Origin: Mogibacterium sp.
GTDB taxonomy: Bacteria > Bacillota > Clostridia > Peptostreptococcales > Anaerovoracaceae
DNA length: 54,441 bases
Direction of reading: 5' to 3'
Assembly: GCA_016775335.1 (NCBI GenBank)
Contig: JAEUGJ010000010.1
Coordinates: 210,903-265,343 of the forward strand
Shown here in pieces: positions 23,128-30,818 of this stretch. Each line of letters begins with the position of its first letter. The stretch's first letter is position 1. Both the position numbers and the translations under genes were made by a program. The notes beneath the pieces were generated by a model. That model was not told the DNA's origin, did no database searches, and was given only the letters and a program-made list of their open reading frames with translations.

Positions 23128-23928
23128 ATGGGTTTTTTAGTTGGAAAAACAGCGATTATTACGGGAGGCGGCCGCGCCACACTCAGTGACGGAAGCTGCG
23201 GCTCTATTGGATATGGAATTGCAACCGCATATGCGAAGGAAGGGGCAAACCTGGTTATCACCGGCAGAAATGTGAAAAAGCTGGAGGCAGCCAAGGAAGA
23301 ATTGGAAAGACTGTACGGCATCAAGGTGCTTCCGGTTCAGGCCGATGTCAGTGCCGGTGCCGATAATGAGGCGACGGTTCAGAATGTAGTGGACAAGGCT
23401 ATGGAAGAATTCGGCAGAATCGACGTGCTGATCAACAATGCACAGGCCTCCGCTTCCGGCGTTACTTTGGCCGATCACACCACGGAGCAGTTTGATTTGG
23501 CACTGTATTCCGGACTGTATGCCGCATTCTATTACATGAAGGCGTGCCATCCGCACCTCAAGGAAACCAAGGGTTCCGTCATCAACTTTGCTTCCGGCGC
23601 CGGTCTGTTCGGCAACTACGGACAGTGTGCATACGCGGCGGCAAAAGAAGGCATTCGGGGATTGACCCGCGTGGCCGCAACGGAATGGGGTCCGGACGGA
23701 ATCAACGTAAATATCGTGTGCCCGCTGGCATGGACGGCTCAGCTGGAGAAGTTCAAAGAGACCTATCCGGAAGCGTTCGAAGCAAATGTGAAGATGCCGC
23801 CGGCCGGTCATTACGGCGATGTGGAGAAAGAAATCGGCCGTGCCTGCGTACAGCTGGCTTCGCCGGACTTCAAATTCATGAGCGGCGAGACCATCACACT
23901 GGAAGGCGGAATGGGCCTGAGACCGTAA
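23128..23928 (+). CDS. Short-chain dehydrogenase, 12-alpha-hydroxysteroid-dehydrogenase-like
   Basis: A 266-residue SDR. The nucleotide loop is unusual: TGGGR (12-16) is followed by about nine extra residues before GSIGYGIA (25-32). NNAQASASG starts at residue 103. The catalytic residues are Ser156 (NFASGAGLFGN), Tyr169 and Lys173 (YAAAKEGIRGL), and the end is the typical EGGMGLRP. The NNAQASASG, NFASGAGLFGN and AATEWG stretches remind me of clostridial 12-alpha-hydroxysteroid dehydrogenases acting on bile acids; that is recollection of the family, not a search. A generic alcohol or 3-oxoacyl reductase is the alternative. GGAAGGAG precedes the ATG, and it is a monocistronic unit. Confidence 0.7.
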   Translation: MGFLVGKTAIITGGGRATLSDGSCGSIGYGIATAYAKEGANLVITGRNVKKLEAAKEELERLYGIKVLPVQADVSAGADNEATVQNVVDKAMEEFGRIDVLINNAQASASGVTLADHTTEQFDLALYSGLYAAFYYMKACHPHLKETKGSVINFASGAGLFGNYGQCAYAAAKEGIRGLTRVAATEWGPDGINVNIVCPLAWTAQLEKFKETYPEAFEANVKMPPAGHYGDVEKEIGRACVQLASPDFKFMSGETITLEGGMGLRP

Positions 23929-23957
23929 AGGAAAAGGAAATATACCACAAAAATAGT

Positions 23958-23988
23958 GGGAGAGCTGCAGTTCAGCTCTCCCGTTTAC
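23958..23988. terminator. Bidirectional terminator between convergent units
   Basis: A 10-bp stem (23958-23967 with 23973-23982) followed by GTTTACTT on plus and ACTATTTTTG on minus. It closes both the SDR gene and the UPF0210 operon. Confidence 0.85.
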
Positions 23989-24009
23989 TTGTACAGAATT
24001 TATATTCGT

Positions 24010-25371
24010 CTAGTTCTTCAAGCTCTGCAGTGGAGCCGGAATCCGTCCGCCGCGGCGAATCATTTTTGCCGGGGAAGGATTCTTCAGATCCATTACCGGG
24101 CCGTAACCCAGCAGACCGCCGAAGTTCAGCTCCTCGCCGCCCTTCAGGCCGATGGCCGGGATGACACGAACGGCAGTGGTTTTGCTGTTCACCATACCGA
24201 TGGCCGCTTCGTCAGCGATGATGGCGGAAATGGTTTCCGGAGTGGTATCGCCCGGAATGACGATCATGTCCAGACCCACGGAGCATACCGCGGTCATGGC
24301 TTCCAGCTTCTCCAGAACCAGGTTGCCGTTGCGAGCAGCGGCAATCATGCCCTCGTCTTCGCTCACCGGGATAAATGCGCCGGAGAGTCCGCCCACGCTG
24401 GAGGAGGCCATTACGCCGCCTTTTTTAACCGCATCGTTGAGCATGGCCAGTGCAGCGGTGGTACCGTGAGTACCGCACTGCTCCAGACCGATTTCTTCCA
24501 GAATACGGGCAACGGAATCACCGATGGCCGGGGTCGGAGCCAGGGATAGGTCTACGATTCCGAACGGCACGCCCAGCATGGCAGCAGCTTCGGAACCCAC
24601 CAGCTGACCCACACGGGTGATTTTGAAAGCGGTTTTCTTAATGGTTTCTGCCACCTCGTTCAGCGGAGCATCGTCCGGAAGGTCGTGCAGCACGGACCGA
24701 ACCACGCCCGGACCGGATACGCCCACGCTGAGGACGGAATCCGCTTCGCCTACGCCGTGGAAAGCACCGGCCATGAACGGGTTATCCTCTACCGCGTTGC
24801 AGAATACCACCAGCTTCGCAGCGCCCATGCACTGGTTGTCTTTGGTGAGGAGCGCGGCCTTCTGAACCTGCCGGCCCATCAGAGCAACGGCGTCCATGTT
24901 GATGCCGGCCTTTGTGGAGCCGATGTTTACCGAGGAGCACACTAGCTGAGTTTCGGCCAAAGCCTGTGGGATGGATTCAATCAGTTCCCGGTCGCCGGCG
25001 CTGAAGCCCTTCTGGACCAGTGCGGAATATCCGCCGATAAAATCAATTCCGACAGTATGGGCTGCCCGATCCAGCGTACGTGCGTATTTCACCGGGTCGC
25101 CGCCGGATACACCGGCCAGCATGGCAATCGGTGTAACGGAAACCCGCTTGTTCACAATTGGAATGCCGTACTTTCCGGTGATCTTTTCACCGGTTTCCAC
25201 CAGGTGCTCCGCTTTTCGGCAGATCTTCTCGTAGATCTTCTCGCAGGAGCGGTCGATGTCGCTGTCCGCACAGTCTAGCAGAGAGATGCCCATGGTGGTG
25301 GTACGGACATCCAGGTTTTTGTCTCGAATCATGGAAATGGTTTCCAAGATATCGCCAATATCGTTATACAT
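24010..25371 (-). CDS. UPF0210 (PFL-like, DUF711) family protein
   Basis: A 453-residue cytoplasmic protein of the UPF0210/DUF711 family, related in fold to glycyl-radical-type barrels but without known activity. Family signatures are the N-terminal IGDILETISMIRDKNLDVRTTTMGISLLDC, a Ser/Gly-rich middle (GVSGGDPVKYA, SVNIGSTKAGINMDA) and GDTTPETISAIIADEAAIGMVN near the end. It is almost always encoded next to a UPF0237 ACT-domain gene, as here, 17 bases upstream. Likely last gene of the asparaginase operon. Function unknown; pairing with an ACT domain suggests amino-acid-linked control. Confidence 0.9.
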   Translation of the reverse strand: MYNDIGDILETISMIRDKNLDVRTTTMGISLLDCADSDIDRSCEKIYEKICRKAEHLVETGEKITGKYGIPIVNKRVSVTPIAMLAGVSGGDPVKYARTLDRAAHTVGIDFIGGYSALVQKGFSAGDRELIESIPQALAETQLVCSSVNIGSTKAGINMDAVALMGRQVQKAALLTKDNQCMGAAKLVVFCNAVEDNPFMAGAFHGVGEADSVLSVGVSGPGVVRSVLHDLPDDAPLNEVAETIKKTAFKITRVGQLVGSEAAAMLGVPFGIVDLSLAPTPAIGDSVARILEEIGLEQCGTHGTTAALAMLNDAVKKGGVMASSSVGGLSGAFIPVSEDEGMIAAARNGNLVLEKLEAMTAVCSVGLDMIVIPGDTTPETISAIIADEAAIGMVNSKTTAVRVIPAIGLKGGEELNFGGLLGYGPVMDLKNPSPAKMIRRGGRIPAPLQSLKN

Positions 25372-25388
25372 TCTCGCTCTCCCTTCTG

Positions 25389-25661
25389 CTAAATCCGATG
25401 CATGGAATTGAAAATATTTTCATGCATTACGTGAACGTCCATTGTCGGGAGTTCCTTCAGAATTGCATCCTGGAGCTCAGCAATTGTTACATTCATCTGT
25501 TCGACGCTGATTACCATCATCATAGTGAAGAAGTCCTGCTTTACGGACTGGGTCATTTCGATGACGCTGGCGTTGGCGTTTGCGCAGCAAGCAGAGACGG
25601 AGGCCAGAATACCTACTTCATCTCTGCCGGTGACGGTTACCACAGCTTTCTCTCTATCCAT
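25389..25661 (-). CDS. ACT-domain protein, UPF0237 family
   Basis: A 90-residue single ACT domain (TVTGRDEVGILASVSACCANANASVIEMTQSV), the usual partner of UPF0210. The start is placed at 25661 because AAAGGAGG lies just before it; six extra upstream codons would encode only a basic MQRRRK lead. It overlaps the end of the radical SAM gene by eight bases. ACT domains bind amino acids and usually act as regulatory subunits, so it may sense an amino acid for the UPF0210 protein. Confidence 0.9.
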   Translation of the reverse strand: MDREKAVVTVTGRDEVGILASVSACCANANASVIEMTQSVKQDFFTMMMVISVEQMNVTIAELQDAILKELPTMDVHVMHENIFNSMHRI

Positions 25662-26724
25662 TTTTCTCCTCCTTTGCACACACCCGGAATTGTCCGTCGG
25701 CCAGGCTGTCGTCCCGGCGGAATCGGAAATTGAACTCCGGAAATTTATGGGTGAAATATTTTTTGTTGTCGGCTTCGTTACCTACCATATTAGAATACCA
25801 TTTTCCGTTGGAAAATACATCAATTTTCCGTTTATTTTCTGTCAAAGAATCGCCGGGAGCTTTGTGTTTCAATCGGTTCAGCAGCAGCTCGATGCGCTCG
25901 CGGGCAATCGCCCCTTCCACCAGCTGGCGAAAGGCCGGGTGATAGGTCCCGCCGTTAATGGCGCCGCCGTCGCCGATGAGATCCGTGCTCTTCAACCCCA
26001 CCCGCATGATGGTAATGCCGGCGGCCTCCAGGATTTTGTACATTTCTTTTGTGCGAAGAACGGCCTCCTGCCGGCTCAGCGGGATGTACGCGCCCTGCCG
26101 ATATTCCTCGTAGAGGTCCGTCTCGTCCAGAACGATGGTGGGATACAGGCGCGCCAGCTGCGGCCGTAGGCGGGCGGTTTCCCGTGCGGAATAGAGGCAC
26201 TTCTCCATCGTATCGCCGGGCAGTCCGATCATCAGCTGAATCCCCAGCTCAAAGCCGTAGTCTTTAATCAGCGAAACGGCATCATAGACCTGCTGCACCG
26301 TGTGACCCCGGCGGCTTTGGCGGAGCACCTCCTCGTCGAAGGACTGCACGCCCAGCTCGATGGTATCCACGGAATATTCTTTCAGGTTGTCCAGGATCTC
26401 CGGGGTGATGTAGTCCGGCCGGGTGGACAGGTGAATTTTCTGAATGGCACCATTCCCTTTGTACTCCCGCGCCACTTCCAGATAGGCCCGCTGCTCCTCT
26501 ATGGGAATTCCCGTAAAACTCCCGCCGTAGAATGCGGCTTCCACCACCGGAACATCCTGCAATGTGGTGAGCCAGGTGCGGATGGTGGTTCGCACGTCCT
26601 CCGGGGTGACTGCCGCCGAGCGTGCGGTGATTTTTCGCTGGTTGCAGAAGATGCAGTCGTTGGGACATCCTTTGTGAGGGATAAAAATAGGAATAATGGC
26701 GTGCTTCTTGTTCCGGCTAGCCAA
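25654..26724 (-). CDS. Elp3-like radical SAM protein
   Basis: A 356-residue radical SAM enzyme. The cluster motif is CPNDCIFCNQ (Cys-x3-Cys-x2-Cys near residues 20-27), followed by an Elp3/MiaB-like core (FYGGSFTGIP, STRPDYI, ELGVQSFDEEVLRQSRRGH, IGLPGD). It lacks an obvious acetyltransferase domain, so it belongs to the short YhcC/Elp3-like group with unknown substrate. The first codon overlaps the asparaginase end by eight bases, and its end overlaps the ACT gene by eight, so all three are translationally coupled. Modification of tRNA or protein is possible by family analogy only. Confidence 0.85.
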   Translation of the reverse strand: MASRNKKHAIIPIFIPHKGCPNDCIFCNQRKITARSAAVTPEDVRTTIRTWLTTLQDVPVVEAAFYGGSFTGIPIEEQRAYLEVAREYKGNGAIQKIHLSTRPDYITPEILDNLKEYSVDTIELGVQSFDEEVLRQSRRGHTVQQVYDAVSLIKDYGFELGIQLMIGLPGDTMEKCLYSARETARLRPQLARLYPTIVLDETDLYEEYRQGAYIPLSRQEAVLRTKEMYKILEAAGITIMRVGLKSTDLIGDGGAINGGTYHPAFRQLVEGAIARERIELLLNRLKHKAPGDSLTENKRKIDVFSNGKWYSNMVGNEADNKKYFTHKFPEFNFRFRRDDSLADGQFRVCAKEEKNG

Positions 26725-27730
26725 TGGTCAGCTCTCCCCGCAGGTCCGATTCTGTCCAGTCCCGAACCTCTCCGGCGGTGAAGCCCTTGCTGAACAGGTA
26801 CTGGAGCTTGGTGACCGTGGCCTCGGTGGTCATATTGCTGCCGCTGGCGGCACCGGCCCGGGCCAGTTCGGAGCTGGTCTCATAGGTGCCCAGACGAACG
26901 GTTCCCTGCATGCACTGCGTGCATACCACCACGGCGGTGTCGTTTTCGATGGCCTTGCTGATCAGTGGCGGAAGTTCCGAATCGTAGTTCGGAATGTTTC
27001 CGGTGCCGAAGGTTTCCAGAACCAGGGCCCGAAGATCCTTGTTCACAATCGGCGCAAAGAGGTCGAAGTGAATTCCTGGGAACAATTTGATGACGCCGAT
27101 GGATGTGGGTTTCATCTCCGTTACCCGGAACGGTTCTTTTGGTTCCGGCAGGAAGCGATTCGGGAAGTATTCAATGTCGATGCCGGCTTTGGCCAGTACC
27201 GGGTAGTTCGGGGAAGAGAATGCAATCAGTCCGTCCGCAGAGGTTTTGACCGCACGGTTTCCCCGAATCAGATGGTTGCCGAAATACAGGCATACCTCGT
27301 GGATATCGCTGTTGGCCGCAATCATCAGGGAGGTGATAAGATTGTCCCGTCCGTCGGAACGAAGTTCATACAGGGGAATCTGAGAGCCGGTGAAGATGAC
27401 CGGTTTCTTCAGACCTTCCAGCATGAAGGACAGGGCAGAGGCGCTGTAGGCCATGGTGTCGGTGCCGTGGAGAATGACGAAGCCGTCGTAGCGCTCGTAG
27501 TTCTCCTTAATGGTGTTGGCCATCCGGTTCCACTGCACGTAGGTGATGTTGGACGAATCCAGAAGCGGATCGTATTCAATCAGATCCCATTTCGGCATGG
27601 CGTCGGAATACAGATCCCGAATCTTCTTCAGTTCGCCGGAAAAATATCCTTCCTTCGGTTGGTAGCCGTCCTGGGTCGGCACCATGCCGATGGTGCCGCC
27701 GGTGTAAATAATACAGACTCTTTTGTTCAT
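26717..27730 (-). CDS. ansA: Type I L-asparaginase
   Basis: A 337-residue cytoplasmic asparaginase that hydrolyses asparagine to aspartate and ammonia. The first catalytic Thr is in YTGGTIGM near the N-terminus, and the second Thr-Asp pair is in LHGTDTMAYSASAL. There is no signal peptide, so it is the cytoplasmic type. The start at 27730 is preferred over an ATG seven codons upstream because GGAGG lies directly before it. First gene of the operon with the radical SAM, ACT and UPF0210 genes, downstream of the two-component terminator. Confidence 0.92.
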   Translation of the reverse strand: MNKRVCIIYTGGTIGMVPTQDGYQPKEGYFSGELKKIRDLYSDAMPKWDLIEYDPLLDSSNITYVQWNRMANTIKENYERYDGFVILHGTDTMAYSASALSFMLEGLKKPVIFTGSQIPLYELRSDGRDNLITSLMIAANSDIHEVCLYFGNHLIRGNRAVKTSADGLIAFSSPNYPVLAKAGIDIEYFPNRFLPEPKEPFRVTEMKPTSIGVIKLFPGIHFDLFAPIVNKDLRALVLETFGTGNIPNYDSELPPLISKAIENDTAVVVCTQCMQGTVRLGTYETSSELARAGAASGSNMTTEATVTKLQYLFSKGFTAGEVRDWTESDLRGELTIG

Positions 27731-27794
27731 ACATTCCTCCAAATGTTTCACATAATTAATAAATCGAATGAAAATAGTAGCGTGAATTGTACAC

Positions 27795-27834
27795 GGTAAA
27801 AATCTCTGCCCGGGTTCTGCACCGGACAGAGATT
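27795..27834 (-). terminator. Terminator of the two-component system
   Basis: Minus strand: outer stem 27801-27808 with 27827-27834, extended inward by GC pairs, followed by a TTTTTA-type tract (about 27797-27802). It separates the kinase from the asparaginase operon. Confidence 0.8.
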
Positions 27835-27853
27835 GAATTATTATCCATGGGTT

Positions 27854-29329
27854 TTATTTTTTGCCTTCGGCATCCGTCGGTTTTTTCACCGTATCCATTT
27901 CGAACCAGAAGTCGCTGCCCTGGCCGACCTTGCTTTTTACCCCGTAATTGGCATTATGGAGTACCAGAATACCTTTGACGATGGAGAGACCCAGGCCGGA
28001 TCCTTCGATGGTGCGGTTGCGGTTGGCGCTGGTGCGGTAATACCGTTCCCATACGTGGGACAGCTCGTCGGAGGCGATGCCGTCGCCGTGGTCGATAACA
28101 TCCACCCGGACCTTTTTGCCAATCCGCTTGACGTCCACGTTCACCACCCGGTCTTCGCCGCAATACTTAATGGCATTGGAGACGAAGTTGGACAACACCT
28201 GCTTGATTTTCTCCTTGTCGCCGTAGACGTAGGTCGCTTTGCATTTGTTCAGGCGGATGTGATATCCGTCCTGTTCGTTCAGCACCTTGTAAGTGGCTAC
28301 GATTTCTTCCGTCACTGCCACCAGATCGAAGATTTCCTTGTCCAGCTCCAGGTTGTTGGACTGAATCTTGGAGGCGGAAAGCATGTCGGATACCAGCTTG
28401 TTCAGCCGATCCGCTTCGGTGATGATGACCTTCAGGTGCTCCTTCCGCTTCTCCGGGTTGTCGCCGGAGATGTCGTTGATCATTTCCGCATAGGATTTGA
28501 TCATGGTGAGCGGGGTCTTCAGATCGTGGGACACATTGGCAATCAAATCCCGCTGATAGAAGTCCGTCTTCTGCATTTCGTAGGAAGCGGTGTTCAGCGT
28601 GCGAGCCAATTCGTTGGTCTCCGTGAACATGCCTCCGTTGAATTTTACATTGTAGTTGCCGTGGGAAAGCTCCATGGCCGATTTGGTGATGTCCTTAATC
28701 GGTCGGGACAGCCTCCGGGCGATGAACAGTGCCAGCAGTGCGGCCACAATCAGAGCGATGAAGCTGATGTATTTCAGCTGCAGCCGAAGGATGGAAATGG
28801 TAGATTTCACCGGATACAGGGGGGCTACAATGAACAAAATATTATTGCTTGGGGTATCCCCGATGTAGGTGGCATAAATCAGTTTCCGGCTGTCCTTCTT
28901 CGTATCGTTGGCCACCAGGGAAACGGAATTCTTATTGCTCTTCTCCAAGCGATCTCGCGCCGTGGATGTTTCGTAATCGTAGGCGATGGAAGAAGGCCGG
29001 AAATACGAACCGTTGTCAAAGACACTGGTGCCGTCCGGGGTATCCACCCGGATGAAAATATCACTGGATGCAGAGGCATTGAGTGCCAGATTCTTGAACT
29101 GCCCGTCGTCCTGCAGAAATTCATTCTTCAGAAGAGCGGCGGTGTGCTCCGTTTCCTGCACCTTCATCTGCTCGAAATAGTGAGTCATAAAGAAGCTCTG
29201 GAGCGACCAAATCAGCATGATCAATACGGCTGCAAAAGTGAAGAAGTACAGCAGCATGACGGTTCGGATGCTGTTGAGATCAAACTTATTCTGCCGATTC
29301 TTTTCCTTTCTTGCTGTCGTCGTACTCAA
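27854..29329 (-). CDS. Sensor histidine kinase
   Basis: A 491-residue membrane kinase. A first helix (about 23-46), an extracytoplasmic sensor region, a second helix (about 182-203), HAMP, then the dimerisation/phosphoacceptor helix with NVSHDLKTPLTMIKSYAEMI, and a HATPase domain with N-box (SNFVSNAIKY), DHGDGI and GSGLGLSIVK. It resembles the VanS/PhoR-like class. The likely start is a TTG at 29329 inside the end of the regulator gene (44-base overlap), with GAGGAG ahead; this start is uncertain. It signals to the adjacent OmpR-type regulator. Stimulus unknown. Confidence 0.88.
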   Translation of the reverse strand: MSTTTARKEKNRQNKFDLNSIRTVMLLYFFTFAAVLIMLIWSLQSFFMTHYFEQMKVQETEHTAALLKNEFLQDDGQFKNLALNASASSDIFIRVDTPDGTSVFDNGSYFRPSSIAYDYETSTARDRLEKSNKNSVSLVANDTKKDSRKLIYATYIGDTPSNNILFIVAPLYPVKSTISILRLQLKYISFIALIVAALLALFIARRLSRPIKDITKSAMELSHGNYNVKFNGGMFTETNELARTLNTASYEMQKTDFYQRDLIANVSHDLKTPLTMIKSYAEMINDISGDNPEKRKEHLKVIITEADRLNKLVSDMLSASKIQSNNLELDKEIFDLVAVTEEIVATYKVLNEQDGYHIRLNKCKATYVYGDKEKIKQVLSNFVSNAIKYCGEDRVVNVDVKRIGKKVRVDVIDHGDGIASDELSHVWERYYRTSANRNRTIEGSGLGLSIVKGILVLHNANYGVKSKVGQGSDFWFEMDTVKKPTDAEGKK

Positions 29330-29990
29330 ATTTGTATCCTACTCCTCTCAACGTTACAATGAAATTCCGATACGGCCCCAGATTGTTCCGCAGATTCTTG
29401 ATATGGGTATCGATGGTACGGTCGTCTCCAAAGAAGTCATATCCCCAGATATCGGAAAGAAGCTTGTCTCTGGACAAAGCGATGTTCTTGTTTTGAATCA
29501 GATAGAAGAGAAGGTCGTATTCCTTTGGGGTCAGGTTGACCCGTTCGCCGTCTACGGTAATGGTGCGGGCGGCGAAGTTCACTTCCAGTCCGTCGAACTT
29601 CATCACCTGGGCGCTGTTATTCTCGGAACCGCTCTTCCGCTGCAGTACCGCATTCACCCGGGCCATCAGTTCCTTCGGGCTGAATGGCTTAACCACATAA
29701 TCGTCGATGCCCAGCTCGAAGCCGAACAGCTTGTCGTATTCTTCCCCTCTGGCGGAGAGCATGATTACCGGAATGTCCTTGATCTTCTTGATTTCCTTCA
29801 CGGAGCTGAATCCATCCAGCTTCGGCATCATCACATCCATGATAATCAAATCGTAATCATTGAGTTTGCAGAGACCGATGGCGCTCATGCCGTCGGCGGC
29901 TTCGGTCACCTCATATCCGCTGAATTCAGCGTATTCCTTGATGACCTCCCGAATCTTATCTTCGTCGTCTACTACGAGTAATTTCTTCAT
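29286..29990 (-). CDS. OmpR/PhoB-family response regulator
   Basis: A 234-residue regulator. The receiver domain has the acidic pair (VVDDED), phospho-acceptor Asp about 52 (IMDVMMPKLDG), Ser/Thr switch (MLSARG) and Lys in VVKPFSPKEL. The C-terminal winged helix spans about 130-225 (LTPKEYDLLFYLIQN, IDTHIKNLR, GVGYKFEY). AAAGGAG precedes the ATG. First gene of a two-gene unit with the kinase, with an extended -10 promoter upstream, divergent from carD. Confidence 0.93.
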   Translation of the reverse strand: MKKLLVVDDEDKIREVIKEYAEFSGYEVTEAADGMSAIGLCKLNDYDLIIMDVMMPKLDGFSSVKEIKKIKDIPVIMLSARGEEYDKLFGFELGIDDYVVKPFSPKELMARVNAVLQRKSGSENNSAQVMKFDGLEVNFAARTITVDGERVNLTPKEYDLLFYLIQNKNIALSRDKLLSDIWGYDFFGDDRTIDTHIKNLRNNLGPYRNFIVTLRGVGYKFEYDDSKKGKESAE

Positions 29991-30062
29991 TCAAAGTTCT
30001 CCTTTCAGAATTCCGGCAGTCCCTTTTATCATAAGAGATTGCGCTATTGAAAAACTGTAAAG

Positions 30063-30071
30063 ATTATATCA
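30063..30071 (-). promoter_or_regulatory. Extended -10 promoter of the two-component system
   Basis: Minus strand TGATATAAT (30063-30071), an extended -10 element. No clear -35 is seen. It lies about 75 bases before the regulator start. Confidence 0.55.
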
Positions 30072-30166
30072 CAGAATTGTGAAAGATGATAGAATAACAA
30101 CTGATAAGCATATGTTTCCCCGCTTCGAAAAGTACTGCCCGCAGCAATAAAAAGCGAGAAATGCAG

Positions 30167-30195
30167 TTGACATATATACAGCATGATGGTAAAAT
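30167..30195 (+). promoter_or_regulatory. carD promoter P1
   Basis: Consensus TTGACA (30167-30172), 17-base spacer, TAAAAT (30190-30195). Confidence 0.8.
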
Positions 30196-30208
30196 AATTA
30201 ATTTTTAC

Positions 30209-30237
30209 TTGCAAATAATTTTGCCTCGGGATATAAT
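30209..30237 (+). promoter_or_regulatory. carD promoter P2
   Basis: TTGCAA (30209-30214), 17-base spacer, consensus TATAAT (30232-30237), 42 bases downstream of P1. Two housekeeping-type promoters thus stand in tandem before carD. Confidence 0.75.
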
Positions 30238-30266
30238 AACAGTGTGTCAAAAAAAGGAGAGGCGAT

Positions 30267-30740
30267 ATGTTTCAGGTTGGCGAGAAAATAGCATATCCGA
30301 TGTACGGAGCCGGAACGATTACAGATATTGTCGAGAAAGAAGTGCTGGGCGAAATTCACAAATATTACGATGTGAACTTGCCTCACAGCAAGATGACGGT
30401 CCTGATTCCGGTGGAAAGTTCTGCGCGGGTTGGCGTGCGCAAAATTATTACTGCGGAAGATTTCCCGGCAGTCTTTAAACTACTGGGCGAAGAGGCGGAA
30501 GCGATGCCGGCGAATTGGAATCGCCGATACCGCTTGAATATGGATCGGCTGAAAACCGGGGAAATCGAGGAGGTCGCTTCGGTTGTTCGAAATTTGGTGC
30601 GAAGCGATCGAAAGAAGGCCCTCTCCACCGGAGAGAAAAAGCTCCTGGGCACGGCAAAGCAGATTCTGGAGAGCGAGCTGATGCTGGCGGGAAATTATAC
30701 AATGGAAGAAGCAGATGAACTGGTCGAATCCCACATATAA
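30267..30740 (+). CDS. CarD/CdnL-family transcription regulator
   Basis: A 157-residue protein. The N-terminal 60 residues form the Tudor-like RNA-polymerase-interacting domain (FQVGEKIAYPMYGAGTI), and the C-terminal helical domain is basic (WNRRYRLNMDRLKTG, SDRKKALSTGEKKLL). CarD-type proteins bind the RNA polymerase beta subunit and stabilise open complexes, notably at rRNA promoters. AAGGAG precedes the ATG. It is followed by its own terminator and then ispDF, a neighbour arrangement common in Clostridia. Confidence 0.92.
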   Translation: MFQVGEKIAYPMYGAGTITDIVEKEVLGEIHKYYDVNLPHSKMTVLIPVESSARVGVRKIITAEDFPAVFKLLGEEAEAMPANWNRRYRLNMDRLKTGEIEEVASVVRNLVRSDRKKALSTGEKKLLGTAKQILESELMLAGNYTMEEADELVESHI

Positions 30741-30755
30741 CCGAGAACGGTATAT

Positions 30756-30776
30756 GGCCGGAAACGGCCGGTTTTT
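30756..30776 (+). terminator. Terminator after carD
   Basis: GGCCG-GAAA-CGGCC tetraloop hairpin followed by GGTTTTT. The short stem probably allows some readthrough into ispDF, for which I saw no clear promoter. Confidence 0.75.
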
Positions 30777-30818
30777 ATATATGATTATTTTTAGGAGAAT
30801 ACCTTGAGGGAGAAATCG

